Assembly (NCBI RefSeq): GCF_002261335.1
Contig: NZ_NEVL01000005.1
Span: 62,001-126,000, forward strand
Direction of reading: 5' to 3'
Source of the DNA: Bordetella genomosp. 1
GTDB taxonomy: Bacteria > Pseudomonadota > Gammaproteobacteria > Burkholderiales > Burkholderiaceae_B
Length of the DNA: 64,000 nt
Position 1 is the stretch's first letter, and every line of letters begins with the position of its first letter. The notes below the pieces were generated by a model. The model saw only the letters and a list, made by a program, of their open reading frames with translations, was not told the origin of the DNA and made no database searches. Position numbers and translations under genes: made by a program. This document shows, piece by piece, positions 18,129 through 28,035 of this stretch.

Positions 18129-18647
18129 TCAGCGGAACACGTCGACCAGCACGTCGGCGATCAGGCCGCCGGCGATCGCCACCAGGATCAGGTCGGCGCC
18201 CGCCACGCGCCATTCGTAGCCCGGATACACGGGCAGGTGCGCCAGCATGCCGGACGGCACCATCTTCTTGGCGATGCCCGGCGGCAGGGGCTTGCCGCGC
18301 GCCAGGTTCTTGCGGATGCCCGGCGGCAGGTCCGACATGCCGGTCAGGCCGGCGTCGAGCGCATAACCGCGCGCCACGCTGACCGTGATGCCGGCCCGGC
18401 GCAGGTCGACGCTGACCTGGGCGCCATCGTCCTTGCCGGACTTGCCGCCCTTGCCGTTGCCGTTGCCCTTGCCATCACCCTTGCCGTTGCCGTGATCCTT
18501 GCCCTGGCCCTGGCCCTGGCCCTGGCCCTGGCCATTGCCCTTGCCATTGCCATTGCCATTGCCGCGGCCCTCGGGTGGCGCGGCCTGCGCCGCCGTCATG
18601 GCGGTCAGCAGCAGTGCAGTACAGAACAACCGGGTCGGGGTACGCAT
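18129..18647 (-). CDS. CigR/RcnB-like secreted protein with Gly-rich repeat
   Basis: A 172-residue exported protein: signal peptide (residues 1-22, ending TAAQAA), then a low-complexity stretch of about 50 residues built from GN, GK and GQ dipeptides, then a C-terminal domain with DLPPGIRKNLARGKPLPPG and YPGYEWRVAGADLILVA. This C-terminal pattern is that of the CigR/RcnB family of periplasmic or inner-membrane proteins; the last 20 residues are hydrophobic. Salmonella CigR is described as an anti-virulence regulator, but its relevance here is unknown. It is convergent with urtE and separated by 20 bases from the downstream end of yajQ. Confidence 0.78.
   Translation of the reverse strand: MRTPTRLFCTALLLTAMTAAQAAPPEGRGNGNGNGKGNGQGQGQGQGQGKDHGNGKGDGKGNGNGKGGKSGKDDGAQVSVDLRRAGITVSVARGYALDAGLTGMSDLPPGIRKNLARGKPLPPGIAKKMVPSGMLAHLPVYPGYEWRVAGADLILVAIAGGLIADVLVDVFR
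18434..18563 (-). repeat. Hexamer repeats encoding the Gly-rich linker
   Basis: Inside the CigR-like gene, six-base units repeat in tandem: CCCTGG occurs five times perfectly at 18502-18531, and CCATTG three times at 18545-18561, flanked by imperfect CCGTTG units. Each unit encodes a Gly-Gln or Gly-Asn pair, so copy-number slippage would lengthen or shorten the linker without breaking the frame. Confidence 0.85.
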
Positions 18648-18667
18648 GGCAGCCTCCGTGTGCGAGC

Positions 18668-19150
18668 TCAGTCGCGGAAGTTTTCGAACTGCAGCGGCAG
18701 TTCAACGTCAGTCTTCTTGAGCAGGGCGATGACTTCCTGCAGGTCGTCGCGCTTCTTGCCGGTGATGCGCAGCTTCTCGCCGTTGATCTGGCTCTCGACC
18801 TTGGCCTTGCTGGCCTTGATCGCGGCGATCAGCTTCTTGGAGATGGCCTGTTCGATGCCCTGCTTGATGGTGATCTTCTGCCGTGCGCCGCCGAGGTTCT
18901 CGAGCGGCGCGGCCACGTCCATGCAGCGCACGTCGATGCCGCGCGCCGACAGGCGGGCGCGCAGGATGTCGATCATCTGCTTGAGCTGGAAGGCGCTGGG
19001 CGCGACCTGGGTCACCACGAACTCGTCGAGTTCGAACTTGGCGTCGGTGCCCTTGAAATCGAAGCGCGTGGACAGTTCGCGGTTGGCCTGGTCGACCGCG
19101 TTCTTGAGTTCGTGTTTGTCGACTTCGGAAACGACGTCAAAGCTGGGCAT
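18668..19150 (-). CDS. yajQ: YajQ-family nucleotide-binding protein
   Basis: A 160-residue cytoplasmic protein, the normal length for YajQ (about 160). It begins MPSFDVVSEVDKHELKNAVD and includes STRFDFKGTDAKFEL and ARQKITIKQGIEQ, all highly conserved in the family. YajQ homologues bind nucleotides; the Xanthomonas member binds cyclic di-GMP and influences transcription. GAGG six bases before the ATG supports the start. It is divergent from the CopD-like gene with a 156-base gap. Confidence 0.95.
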   Translation of the reverse strand: MPSFDVVSEVDKHELKNAVDQANRELSTRFDFKGTDAKFELDEFVVTQVAPSAFQLKQMIDILRARLSARGIDVRCMDVAAPLENLGGARQKITIKQGIEQAISKKLIAAIKASKAKVESQINGEKLRITGKKRDDLQEVIALLKKTDVELPLQFENFRD

Positions 19151-19306
19151 CGAAAACCTCTTGAGAATGAAAAAGCCGGTGGCCGCCATGCCGGGCGGCC
19201 CCTGGGGGAGATAGGCGAAGTTTAAGACGAAATGGGCGATCCGGCGCCCGGCTATGATGGCTGGCGGCCCTGGCTGCCTTTCTCCCCATTTTTGCGAGGT
19301 GTTTCC

Positions 19307-19777
19307 ATGCTCTATGGCATCGTCAAGGCCCTGCACGTGCTGGCCGTGGTTCTCTGGCTCGGCGGCATGGTGTTCGCGCACTGTTTTCTGCGTCCCGCCC
19401 TCGCCGGGCAGGACGCGCCCCAGCGCCTGACCCTGATGCGCGACGTGCTGCGGCGCTTCCTGGGCGCCGTGCTGCCGGCGGTACTGCTGATCCTGCTGTC
19501 GGGCGCGTGGATGCTGTTCTCGACCGCCCGCGCGGTGTCGGCCAGCGGTGGCAGCATGATCGTCCCGCCCGCCTGGCACCTGATGGCCGGCCTCGGCATC
19601 ATCATGAGCGTGATCTACGCCTACGTGCGCTACGTGGCCTATCCGAAGCTCAACGGCGCCGTCCAGGCGCGCGACTGGCCGGCGGCCGGCCGCGCGCTCA
19701 CCGGCATCCGCCACGGCGTGGCCACCAACATCGTGCTGGGCCTGGTGATCGTGGCGGCCGTCTACGCCTGGCACTGA
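19307..19777 (+). CDS. CopD-like four-helix membrane protein
   Basis: A 156-residue inner-membrane protein with four predicted helices and conserved features of the CopD/DUF2214-like group: YGIVKALHVLAVVLWLGGMVF at the N-terminus has the histidine typical of these proteins, and a second His lies in the last third (GIRHGVATN). Such proteins are linked to copper uptake or haem binding, but no copper genes are nearby, so the function is open. A GAGG ribosome binding site supports the ATG. A long hairpin follows the stop by seven bases. Confidence 0.75.
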   Translation: MLYGIVKALHVLAVVLWLGGMVFAHCFLRPALAGQDAPQRLTLMRDVLRRFLGAVLPAVLLILLSGAWMLFSTARAVSASGGSMIVPPAWHLMAGLGIIMSVIYAYVRYVAYPKLNGAVQARDWPAAGRALTGIRHGVATNIVLGLVIVAAVYAWH

Positions 19778-19784
19778 ACCCGCG

Positions 19785-19851
19785 CCATGCCGCGCTGCAC
19801 CCGCGCTGCACGGGCGTAGCGCGGGCGCAGCGCGGGCGCAGCGCGGCATGG
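19785..19851. repeat. 25-base near-perfect inverted repeat
   Basis: The arms 19785-19809 and 19827-19851 match over 25 positions with one mismatch and enclose a 17-base loop. It starts seven bases after the CopD-like gene. The arm itself contains a repeated GCGCTGC unit. No T-run follows on either strand, so it is not a standard intrinsic terminator, though so stable a hairpin could still stop transcription or protect an mRNA end. Confidence 0.8.
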
Positions 19852-19978
19852 CCTCGCCTCCGGGTTTCGGATACTATGGGCCGCCTGCGCGGCCTGGCCG
19901 CCGCGCATCCGTCTCGCGCACGACAACGCCCAGGGCCGCGTCGCTTTCCCGGTCCTCACTCATGGATTTCGTTTCGCC

Positions 19979-20662
19979 ATGACCTCCCCTCCCCTCAAGA
20001 AAAGCGTCGCGGACAAAAAGCAGGCGCTGCCACACCGCATTCGCGACCAGCTTCGCTACGAGATCCTGACCGGCGCCCTGCCGGCCGGCACGCCGCTCAA
20101 GCAGGATTCGCTCGCGACCCGCTTCCAGGCCAGCCGCATCCCGGTGCGCGAGGCCCTGCGCCAGCTCGAAACCGAAGGACTGGTCACCTACCACCTGAAT
20201 CGCGGCGCGGTCGTGATGCAGATGGACGTGGCGCAGATCTGCGAACTGCTCGACATCCGCATCGCGCTCGAGTGCTACGCGGTGCGCATCGCGGTGCCCA
20301 ACATGGGAGAGCCCGATTTCGCGGAGCTCGAAGCCATCCTGAAGGCCTACGACGACTCCGACTCGGTGCAACAGTGGGCCGAGCTCAACCGGCGCTTCCA
20401 CATGGCGCTGTGCATGCCGGCCAACAACCAGCGCCTGCGCCGGCTGATCGAGGAATACGGCCTGAACACCGACCGCTATACCCACGAGTTGATGTCCAAG
20501 GCCACGGGCAAGACACGCCCGCAGCAGGATCACTACGCCATCCTGCAGGCCTGCCGCGACCAGGACGGCCAGCGCGCCGCGCAGCTGCTCGAGGCGCACA
20601 TCCTCGAGACCCGCAAGAATCTCGTCGCCATGCAGCGCCACGGCGGCGCCGCGCTCGGCTGA
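19979..20662 (+). CDS. GntR-family regulator (FCD type)
   Basis: A 227-residue regulator: winged helix-turn-helix (LKQDSLATRFQASRIPVREALRQL, about residues 41-64) and an FCD ligand domain with the expected histidine pattern (NRRFHMALCMPA, then QQDHYAILQA). It lies head-on to the branched-chain-type transporter operon, with stops about 92 bases apart, and may control it, but no matching site could be assigned; the palindrome upstream of the P5C dehydrogenase gene (26978-26995) is a candidate target. The ligand is unknown. Confidence 0.88.
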   Translation: MTSPPLKKSVADKKQALPHRIRDQLRYEILTGALPAGTPLKQDSLATRFQASRIPVREALRQLETEGLVTYHLNRGAVVMQMDVAQICELLDIRIALECYAVRIAVPNMGEPDFAELEAILKAYDDSDSVQQWAELNRRFHMALCMPANNQRLRRLIEEYGLNTDRYTHELMSKATGKTRPQQDHYAILQACRDQDGQRAAQLLEAHILETRKNLVAMQRHGGAALG

Positions 20663-20691
20663 AAAAAAGGCCGCCGGCAATGCCGGCGGCC
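20663..20691 (-). terminator. Terminator of the liv-type transporter operon
   Basis: Ten-base perfect stem (20669-20678 with 20682-20691) and a three-base loop, followed on the minus strand by seven T residues. It lies 63 bases past the stop of the last ATPase gene of the leftward operon. Confidence 0.85.
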
Positions 20692-20754
20692 ACGGACGGC
20701 GCCAGGCCGCCATCCCTGCCCGGGGCTGCCCCGCCCCCGGCCTGCTCGCGCCGT

Positions 20755-21492
20755 TCAGGCGGCGCGCCCGCCCAGATACAGCTCGCGCACCTCCGGATCG
20801 TGCATCAAGGCCTGCGCCTGGCCCGTGAGCGCCACCGTGCCCATCGACAGCACGTAGGCGCGATCGGAGATCCGCAGCGCCTCCATCGCGTTCTGCTCCA
20901 CCATCAGGATGGTGACCTGCTCGCTGGCGCGGATCTGCTCGATGGCGCAAAACACCTCGTCGAGCGTCTTGGGCGACAGTCCCGCCGACGGCTCGTCCAG
21001 CAGCAGGAGCGACGGCGAGGGCATCAGCGCGCGCGCCAGCGCCAGGATCTGGCGTTCCCCGCCCGACAGCGAGGCCGCCGGCGCGGCCAGCTTGCGGCCC
21101 AGCACCGGGTAGAGCGCGCACAGCGCGTCGATGCGGCGCTGGCTCTGCGCACCCGGCAACGCCTGCCCGCCCACCAGCAGGTTGTCGCGCACCGACAGCG
21201 CGGTGAAGACGTTCTCGGTCTGCGGCACGAAACCCACGCCGCAGCGGCGCACCTTCTCGAACACCGGCACGCGCGACACGTCGGCGCCGCCCAGCAAGAC
21301 CTGGCCGCTGCGCGGGCGCAGATAACCGGCAATGGTCTTGAGCAGCGTCGACTTGCCGCAGCCATTGGGGCCGAGCAGCGTCACGATCTCGGCGCGCTGC
21401 GCGTGCAGCGTCATGCCCTTGAGGATGTCGACCTCGCGGCTGTAGCCCGCCACCACGTCGCGGACTTCGATCATCGGTTCTGCGTTCGTCAT
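20755..21492 (-). CDS. livF: Branched-chain-type ABC transporter ATPase, LivF
   Basis: A 245-residue ABC ATPase of the LivF type: Walker A GPNGCGKST, signature LSGGERQILALARAL, Walker B LLLLDEPSAGLSP. It overlaps the LivG gene by four bases and is the last gene of a six-gene leftward set (P5C dehydrogenase, receptor, LivH, LivM, LivG, LivF). The transporter should import an amino acid or amide; linkage to P5C dehydrogenase points to proline or a compound degraded to glutamate semialdehyde, which is inference only. Confidence 0.92.
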   Translation of the reverse strand: MTNAEPMIEVRDVVAGYSREVDILKGMTLHAQRAEIVTLLGPNGCGKSTLLKTIAGYLRPRSGQVLLGGADVSRVPVFEKVRRCGVGFVPQTENVFTALSVRDNLLVGGQALPGAQSQRRIDALCALYPVLGRKLAAPAASLSGGERQILALARALMPSPSLLLLDEPSAGLSPKTLDEVFCAIEQIRASEQVTILMVEQNAMEALRISDRAYVLSMGTVALTGQAQALMHDPEVRELYLGGRAA

Positions 21493-22307
21493 GCCATGCT
21501 CATCCTGACAGCGCCGGGCGCGGCCACCGCCGCCCCCGGACGTGCGCGCGCCGCGTTGCCCAGATAGGCTTCGAGGACGCGCTCGTTGGAGGAAAGTTCG
21601 TCGGGCCGGCAATCGGCCACGATGTGTCCGCGGTCCAGCACGATGCAGCGGCCGCACACCTCGCGGATGAAGTGCATGTCGTGCTCCACGATCACGATGG
21701 TCATGCCGGCGGCGTTGAGCCGCTTGAGCGCGCCCACCAGGTCGCCGCGCAGATTGGGATGCACCCCGGCCGTGGGCTCGTCGAGCAGCATCAGCCTGGG
21801 CTGCGCCATCAGCGCGCAGACGATGCCGAGCAGCTTTTTCTGGCCGCCCGACAGCGACGCGGCCGGCAGGTCGCGCACCCGCTCGAGCAGCAGATCGCGC
21901 AGCAGCACCGTGGCGCGCGCGTGCGCGTCGGCCTCGGCGCGCCGCGCCACCGCCAGCCCGAGCAGGTTTTCCCACACCCCGTGATGCGCGGTGGCGGCGG
22001 CCATCGCCACCTCCATCACCGACATCTTGGCCGGCATCGAGGGCAGCTGGAAGGTGCGCGCGATGCCCTGTCCGACGATGCGATGCGCGGGCAGCTTCTC
22101 CAGCGCGCGGCCCGCATACAGCACCTGGCCGGCGTCGGCGCGCTCGAAGCCGGTGATGGTGTTGAGCAAGGTGCTCTTGCCCGAGCCGTTGGGCCCGAGC
22201 AGCCCCACGATTTCGCCGGCGCCGATGGAGAAATCCACCGCGGTCAGCACCTGGTTGCCGCCAAAGGCCTTGGCCAGCTTCTCCACGCGCAACAGTGCCT
22301 GGTTCAT
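21489..22307 (-). CDS. livG: Branched-chain-type ABC transporter ATPase, LivG
   Basis: A 272-residue ABC ATPase: Walker A GPNGSGKST, signature LSGGQKKLLGIVCAL, Walker B LMLLDEPTAGVHP, switch His in VIVEHDMHF. The C-terminus carries an Ala/Arg/Pro-rich tail of about 25 residues beyond the usual LivG end. The start ATG overlaps the stop of livM by four bases. Partner of LivF on the cytoplasmic face of the permease. Confidence 0.92.
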   Translation of the reverse strand: MNQALLRVEKLAKAFGGNQVLTAVDFSIGAGEIVGLLGPNGSGKSTLLNTITGFERADAGQVLYAGRALEKLPAHRIVGQGIARTFQLPSMPAKMSVMEVAMAAATAHHGVWENLLGLAVARRAEADAHARATVLLRDLLLERVRDLPAASLSGGQKKLLGIVCALMAQPRLMLLDEPTAGVHPNLRGDLVGALKRLNAAGMTIVIVEHDMHFIREVCGRCIVLDRGHIVADCRPDELSSNERVLEAYLGNAARARPGAAVAAPGAVRMSMA

Positions 22308-23191
22308 GACATCTTCCTCACTTTCTCGGGCAACAGGCCCTCGCTGCGCCACATCAGGCAGGCAAGCAGAATGAAACCGATCAGGCCCAGGCGCAGCGCG
22401 CCGGCCACGTCGGAACCGAAGCCGAAGGCATCCTTGGCGAAGGGCACGAGCGCGTAGGCGCCCTGCACCAGCGCCACGCCCAGCACCACGCCGGCGACGT
22501 TGCCCAGGCCGCCGATCATGAGCATGGTCCAGAGCAGGAACGTCTCGGCGGCGAGCAGATAGTCGGGGCCCACGAAGCTCATGTAGTGTGCGTAGAGCGA
22601 CCCTGCCAGCGCGGTGACGGCGGCCCCGCTCATCACGGCGCGCGTCTTGAGCGCCATCAGGTCGTAGCCCATGCAGGCGGCCAGCCGGGGCTCTTCGCGC
22701 ATCACGCGCAGCGCCCGGCCGTAGCGGCCCGCGGCGAGGCGCGCGCACAGCCACGCCCCCAGCGCCACGAGCGCCACCACCAGCGCCGCGAACGCCAGCG
22801 CGCCCGCGCGGCCCGACAGCCAGGGCAGCAGGGGCGTGATGCCGCCGATGCCCTGGGCGCCGTTGGTGAGCCACAGTTCGTTGGTGGCGACGGTGCGCAG
22901 GATCTCGGCCACGGCCAGCGTGGCGATGCCCCAGTAGTCGGCGGCGAGCTGGCGGCCCAGGCGCGCGATGGCCCAGCCCAGCGCCATGGCCGCGACGATG
23001 CCGCAGGCCGCGCCCACCAGCGGCCCGGCGCCCGCCTCGATGGCGATGCCGGTGGCGTAGGCGCCGATGCCCGCGAAGGCGATGTGGCCGAAGTTGAGCA
23101 GCCCGGCCAGGCCGGCCTGCAGGTTCAGGCCCAGCGCCATCAGCGCGTAGATGCCGGCAAACGTGACCGATGCAATCAGGAAATCAAACAC
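22304..23191 (-). CDS. livM: Branched-chain-type ABC transporter permease, LivM
   Basis: A 295-residue permease with about eight to nine membrane helices; the N-terminal segment ALGLNLQAGLAGLLNFGHIAF is the family hallmark. Its start lies inside the last eight bases of livH, so the two are coupled. Forms the membrane channel together with LivH. Confidence 0.92.
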   Translation of the reverse strand: MFDFLIASVTFAGIYALMALGLNLQAGLAGLLNFGHIAFAGIGAYATGIAIEAGAGPLVGAACGIVAAMALGWAIARLGRQLAADYWGIATLAVAEILRTVATNELWLTNGAQGIGGITPLLPWLSGRAGALAFAALVVALVALGAWLCARLAAGRYGRALRVMREEPRLAACMGYDLMALKTRAVMSGAAVTALAGSLYAHYMSFVGPDYLLAAETFLLWTMLMIGGLGNVAGVVLGVALVQGAYALVPFAKDAFGFGSDVAGALRLGLIGFILLACLMWRSEGLLPEKVRKMS

Positions 23192-24077
23192 GGCGCACCT
23201 CCCGGTCGAACAGGCCGTAGGGTTTGAACAGCAGCGCCAGCAACAGGATCAGGAACGAGGCAGCGCCGATGTAGGCCACCGGCAGGAATGCCACCGGCCG
23301 GCCCAGCAGGAAGCCGAAGTTCAGGTTCGTCACCAGCGTTTCGCTCAGCGCGATCAGGAAGGCCCCGGCCACCGCGCCCAGCGGGTTGCCCAGGCCGCCC
23401 AGGATGGCGGCGGCGAAGACCGGCAGCAGCAGGTCGGTGCCGAGGTTGACGTGGGCGCCGGTCGACAGCGCCAGCATGCCGCCGCCCAGCCCCGCCAGCA
23501 TGCCGCTGGCGAAAGTGACCTGCAGCGTGATGCGCGTGGCGTTCAGGCCGCTCGCGTCGGCCAGCGCCGGATTGCAGGCCAGCGCCCGCATCGCGCGCCC
23601 GGCGCGGGTGTAGAACAGCAGCGCCGCGAAGGCGGCGAGGATGGCGAGCGTGACGGCCACCGAGACCAGCTGGGTCCAGGTGATGCGCGCGTCGCCCAGC
23701 AGCAGCGGCTCGGCCAGTGGCAGCGTGAACATCATCGGAAACGAGCCCGCGACGCCCAGGCAGGTGGCGATCACCAGCATCGACAGGGCCAGCGACCCGA
23801 TCATGGTGATGGCCGGGCCGGCGCGCAGCAGGCGGCGGAACACCAGCAGATGAAAGACGAGCGTCACCAGGCCCGTGCCCAGCGCGGCCAGGACCAGCGC
23901 GAGCGGCAGCGGCGCGCCCTGGGCGTGCAGGGCATAGGTCAGGTAGGCGCCGACCATCGCGTACTGCACGTGCGCGATGTTGGGAAACTTGACCAGGCCA
24001 TAGACCGTGCTCAACCCCAGCGCCACCAGCGCCAGGTCGGAGAAGCGCAGCAGCGTGTCGACCAGAATCTGAATCAT
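23184..24077 (-). CDS. livH: Branched-chain-type ABC transporter permease, LivH
   Basis: A 297-residue permease with about eight membrane helices, containing VYGLVKFPNIAHVQYAMVGAY near the N-terminus and the family segment PVFAAAILGGLGNPLGAVAGA. A TTG two codons upstream is possible, but the ATG at 24077 is preferred. It is separated from the receptor gene by 76 bases that contain a strong hairpin, probably lowering permease expression relative to the receptor. Confidence 0.92.
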   Translation of the reverse strand: MIQILVDTLLRFSDLALVALGLSTVYGLVKFPNIAHVQYAMVGAYLTYALHAQGAPLPLALVLAALGTGLVTLVFHLLVFRRLLRAGPAITMIGSLALSMLVIATCLGVAGSFPMMFTLPLAEPLLLGDARITWTQLVSVAVTLAILAAFAALLFYTRAGRAMRALACNPALADASGLNATRITLQVTFASGMLAGLGGGMLALSTGAHVNLGTDLLLPVFAAAILGGLGNPLGAVAGAFLIALSETLVTNLNFGFLLGRPVAFLPVAYIGAASFLILLLALLFKPYGLFDREVRRV

Positions 24078-24100
24078 GAGCAACCTATTGCGTAGCGAAA

Positions 24101-24135
24101 AAGACCCCGGCCGCGGGGAGGAAGTCGCGGCCGGG
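24101..24135 (-). terminator. Intercistronic hairpin/attenuator between receptor and livH
   Basis: A perfect ten-base stem (24106-24115 with 24126-24135) and ten-base loop, followed on the minus strand by a T-rich run (GTCTTTTTCG). It stands between the substrate-binding protein gene and the permease gene. Partial termination here would give more receptor than permease, a common arrangement in ABC importer operons. Confidence 0.7.
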
Positions 24136-24153
24136 TGCGCAGACGGACTGCGC

Positions 24154-25260
24154 TCAACGTGCGACGATCTTGCCCTGGTCGGACTTCAACTTGGCATAGG
24201 GCGGATCGATGCGCTGGCGATCGGCGTCGAACTTGATGAAGCCCGTCACGCCCTCGTAGCCCTTCTGGCCCAGCGACTTGAGCGCGGCCTGCACCTCGGC
24301 CGGCGCGGTCGACTTGGCCTGGTTCATCGCCGCGGCGGTCAGCATCACGGCGTCGTAGGCGTAGCCGGTGTACGAGGTCTTCATGCCTTCCTTGTATTTG
24401 GCGGCGAACGCCTCGGCATAGGCCTTGCCCTTGGGGCCCAGCACCGAGCCGACTTCCATGCCGATCTGGCCCTGCGCGATGTTGGCGGGCGTGTCCGACA
24501 GGCACATGCTCAGCAGGATCCCGTACCACGGCGTCTTGCGCAGGCCCAGCTCGAAGGCCTCGCGATTGATGACGGCCGATTCCTGGCCGTAGGCGGTGTA
24601 GATGTAGGCGTCGGGATTGCTGCGCGACATCTGCTGCAGCTCGCGGCGGTAGGTCGACTGCCCCGCGGTGTACAGCACCTCGGTCACGATCTTGCCACCC
24701 AGCTTCTCGAACTCCTCGCGAAAGCCATGCGCCACGCCCTGGCCGTAGGCGTTGTTGGGTGCGATCACCGCCACGCTGCGATAGCCCTGGTCCCAGGTGT
24801 CCTTGGCCGAAAAGCGGTTGCCCTTGTCCTCGAGGCCGATCAGGTTGAACGAGGTCGCGCCCAGGTCACGGATCTTCACGCTGGTGCTGGCGATGTTGAT
24901 GTGCGTGATGCCTTCCTTCACCAGGAACTGGCCCAGCGGAATCGAGATGCCCGACGAGTATTCGCCGATCACCACCGGCACCTTGTCCACGCTCACCAGC
25001 TTGCGGGCCGCGTTCAGTGCCGTGGTCGGGTTGCCGCCCGAGTCCTCGACGATCACGTTGAACTTCTTGCCCAGCACGCCGCCGTCGGCGTTGACCTGCT
25101 CGACCGCCAGCGCGACGGCGCGGCGCACATCCTCGCCCACGGTCGCGTTGGCGCCGGTCAGCGAAAGCACGGCGCCCATCGAGATCGTTTCCTGCGCCTG
25201 CACCCCCATGGCACCGGCCAGCGCCAGCGCGCCCAGTCCTGCACGTACCGAAAACTTCAT
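24154..25260 (-). CDS. Branched-chain-type ABC transporter substrate-binding protein
   Basis: A 368-residue periplasmic receptor of the LivK/leucine-binding fold: signal peptide at residues 1-23 (cleavage after VQA), then TISMGAVLSLTGANATVGED and the usual two-lobed pattern to the end. The ligand cannot be read from sequence. It follows the P5C dehydrogenase gene by 80 bases and precedes livH after a hairpin. Association with P5C dehydrogenase suggests a ligand such as proline, ornithine or a glutamate-family compound. Confidence 0.9.
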   Translation of the reverse strand: MKFSVRAGLGALALAGAMGVQAQETISMGAVLSLTGANATVGEDVRRAVALAVEQVNADGGVLGKKFNVIVEDSGGNPTTALNAARKLVSVDKVPVVIGEYSSGISIPLGQFLVKEGITHINIASTSVKIRDLGATSFNLIGLEDKGNRFSAKDTWDQGYRSVAVIAPNNAYGQGVAHGFREEFEKLGGKIVTEVLYTAGQSTYRRELQQMSRSNPDAYIYTAYGQESAVINREAFELGLRKTPWYGILLSMCLSDTPANIAQGQIGMEVGSVLGPKGKAYAEAFAAKYKEGMKTSYTGYAYDAVMLTAAAMNQAKSTAPAEVQAALKSLGQKGYEGVTGFIKFDADRQRIDPPYAKLKSDQGKIVAR

Positions 25261-25340
25261 GGTTCTACCCCTTGATGAATGAACGTTGGATACCGGCCGC
25301 GACGGGCGCCGGGCCTTGCTGACCGTCCGCGCGGGACGCC

Positions 25341-26936
<1,596 letters not shown>

Positions 26937-27274
26937 CGGGGACTTGCTTTGGCTACCATTCATAGAAATTGCATCCAATCCGATTGAAATCGGATGCAAA
27001 TATATCCAGTTACATCGCCGCTCGACATCGGGGTTAACCCGTCTGAAACGGCAGTCTCACGGGCAAAAACAGCGAAGAATCTGGTGTTTCACTGCCGAAT
27101 CGCCAGGTGTGAATGCGCAATTCGATAACCGCGCAGTTGCACTGGATACAAGCATCGCGTGGCAGCGGTGCAACCCGGGGCGACGAGACGGTTTACCGTC
27201 CGCTAACAGCGCCGCCTGGGCCGGCGCGGGCGCGTCCCGGCCGGGCGCGCCAAGCCGCGCTCGGGTGCGAAAAA
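26937..27274. promoter_or_regulatory. Promoter region upstream of P5C dehydrogenase
   Basis: About 340 bases without a gene, locally more AT-rich than the surroundings (26960-27130). On the minus strand a possible -10 hexamer TATATT lies at 26999-27004, and the 18-base palindrome at 26978-26995 overlaps the expected start point. The remainder up to the terminator near 27275 shows nothing further that I can support. Confidence 0.4.
26978..26995. promoter_or_regulatory. Operator-like palindrome before P5C dehydrogenase
   Basis: ATCCGATT-GA-AATCGGAT: two perfect eight-base arms with a two-base spacer, nested within outer TTGCATCC/GGATGCAA arms (26969-26976 and 26992-26999). It is too close to the start codon to be a terminator and has the size and symmetry of a repressor site. 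A GntR regulator at the far end of this gene set is a plausible binder. Confidence 0.6.
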
Positions 27275-27295
27275 AAGCCCGCGCGCGGCGGGCTT
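27275..27295 (-). terminator. Terminator of the NlpD-like gene
   Basis: Stem AAGCCCGC (27275-27282) with GCGGGCTT (27288-27295), five-base loop, followed on the minus strand by a T-run. It lies 26 bases past the stop of the NlpD-like gene. Confidence 0.85.
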
Positions 27296-27321
27296 GGGTC
27301 GGGGCGGGGTGGTGCGCGCGC

Positions 27322-28035
27322 TCAGCGCTTGGGCATCACGCCGAGCGGATTGACGGCCTTGCCGTCGCGCCGCAGCTCGAAGTAGAGCGCGGGGCTCTTG
27401 CGGTCGGAGTCGCCCATCTCGGCGATCGTCTGCCCCTGCTTGACCGACTGGCCCTGGCGCACCAGCAGCTTGCGGTTATGGGCGTAGATCGTGAGAAAGG
27501 TGCCGTTGCCATGGCGCACGATCACCATGTTGCCGTAGCCGCGCAGGCCGTTGGCGGCATAGGCCACGGTGCCGGCCGCGGCGGCCACCACGGGGGTGCC
27601 CGCGCTGTTGGCGATGGTCAGGCCGGTGGAACTGCCGCCGTAGGTGCTGATCAGCTTGCCCTGCGCCGGCCACATCAGGCTGATGCCCGACACGGGACCG
27701 CTCTGCGCGCGCGATGCCGGACGCGGCGCGCTGACCGTCTGCGTGGACTTCGAACCCGACTTTGCAGACCCGCCCCCGGACGCCGACGCGCCGCCCGGCG
27801 GTTGCACGCGCAACAACTGGCCCTTCTCGATGCGGTTGGCGCTCGACAGCTTGTTCCAGCGCACCAGCTCGGCCACGCTGCGGTCGTTGCGGCGCGCGAT
27901 GCTGTAGAGGGTGTCGCCGGACTCGACGCGGTAGAAGCCGGCGGGCGCGGGGCCCGACGTCGAGGCGCAGGCGGCCAGCACCGCCGCCAGCGACACGCAG
28001 GCCAGCAGGCGCAGCACGCGAGCGAACGCGCCCAT
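27322..28035 (-). CDS. LysM/M23 lipoprotein, NlpD-like amidase activator
   Basis: A 237-residue outer-membrane lipoprotein: signal peptide with lipobox LAAC at about residues 19-22, one LysM peptidoglycan-binding domain (YRVESGDTLYSIARRN, about residues 34-78), a Ser/Ala/Pro linker, and a C-terminal LytM (M23) domain ending in ELRRDGKAVNPLGVMPKR, as in E. coli NlpD. The zinc-binding HxxxD motif of active M23 peptidases is missing (the segment reads TGLTIANSAGTP), so it should be a non-catalytic activator of cell-wall amidases in daughter-cell separation. It is shorter than E. coli NlpD and is not next to rpoS here, so it is probably a paralogue. Confidence 0.85.
   Translation of the reverse strand: MGAFARVLRLLACVSLAAVLAACASTSGPAPAGFYRVESGDTLYSIARRNDRSVAELVRWNKLSSANRIEKGQLLRVQPPGGASASGGGSAKSGSKSTQTVSAPRPASRAQSGPVSGISLMWPAQGKLISTYGGSSTGLTIANSAGTPVVAAAAGTVAYAANGLRGYGNMVIVRHGNGTFLTIYAHNRKLLVRQGQSVKQGQTIAEMGDSDRKSPALYFELRRDGKAVNPLGVMPKR

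Noticed and set aside
18434-18563. CRISPR-like array.
   Set aside because: Units are six bases without spacers and lie within a coding frame for a Gly-rich linker.
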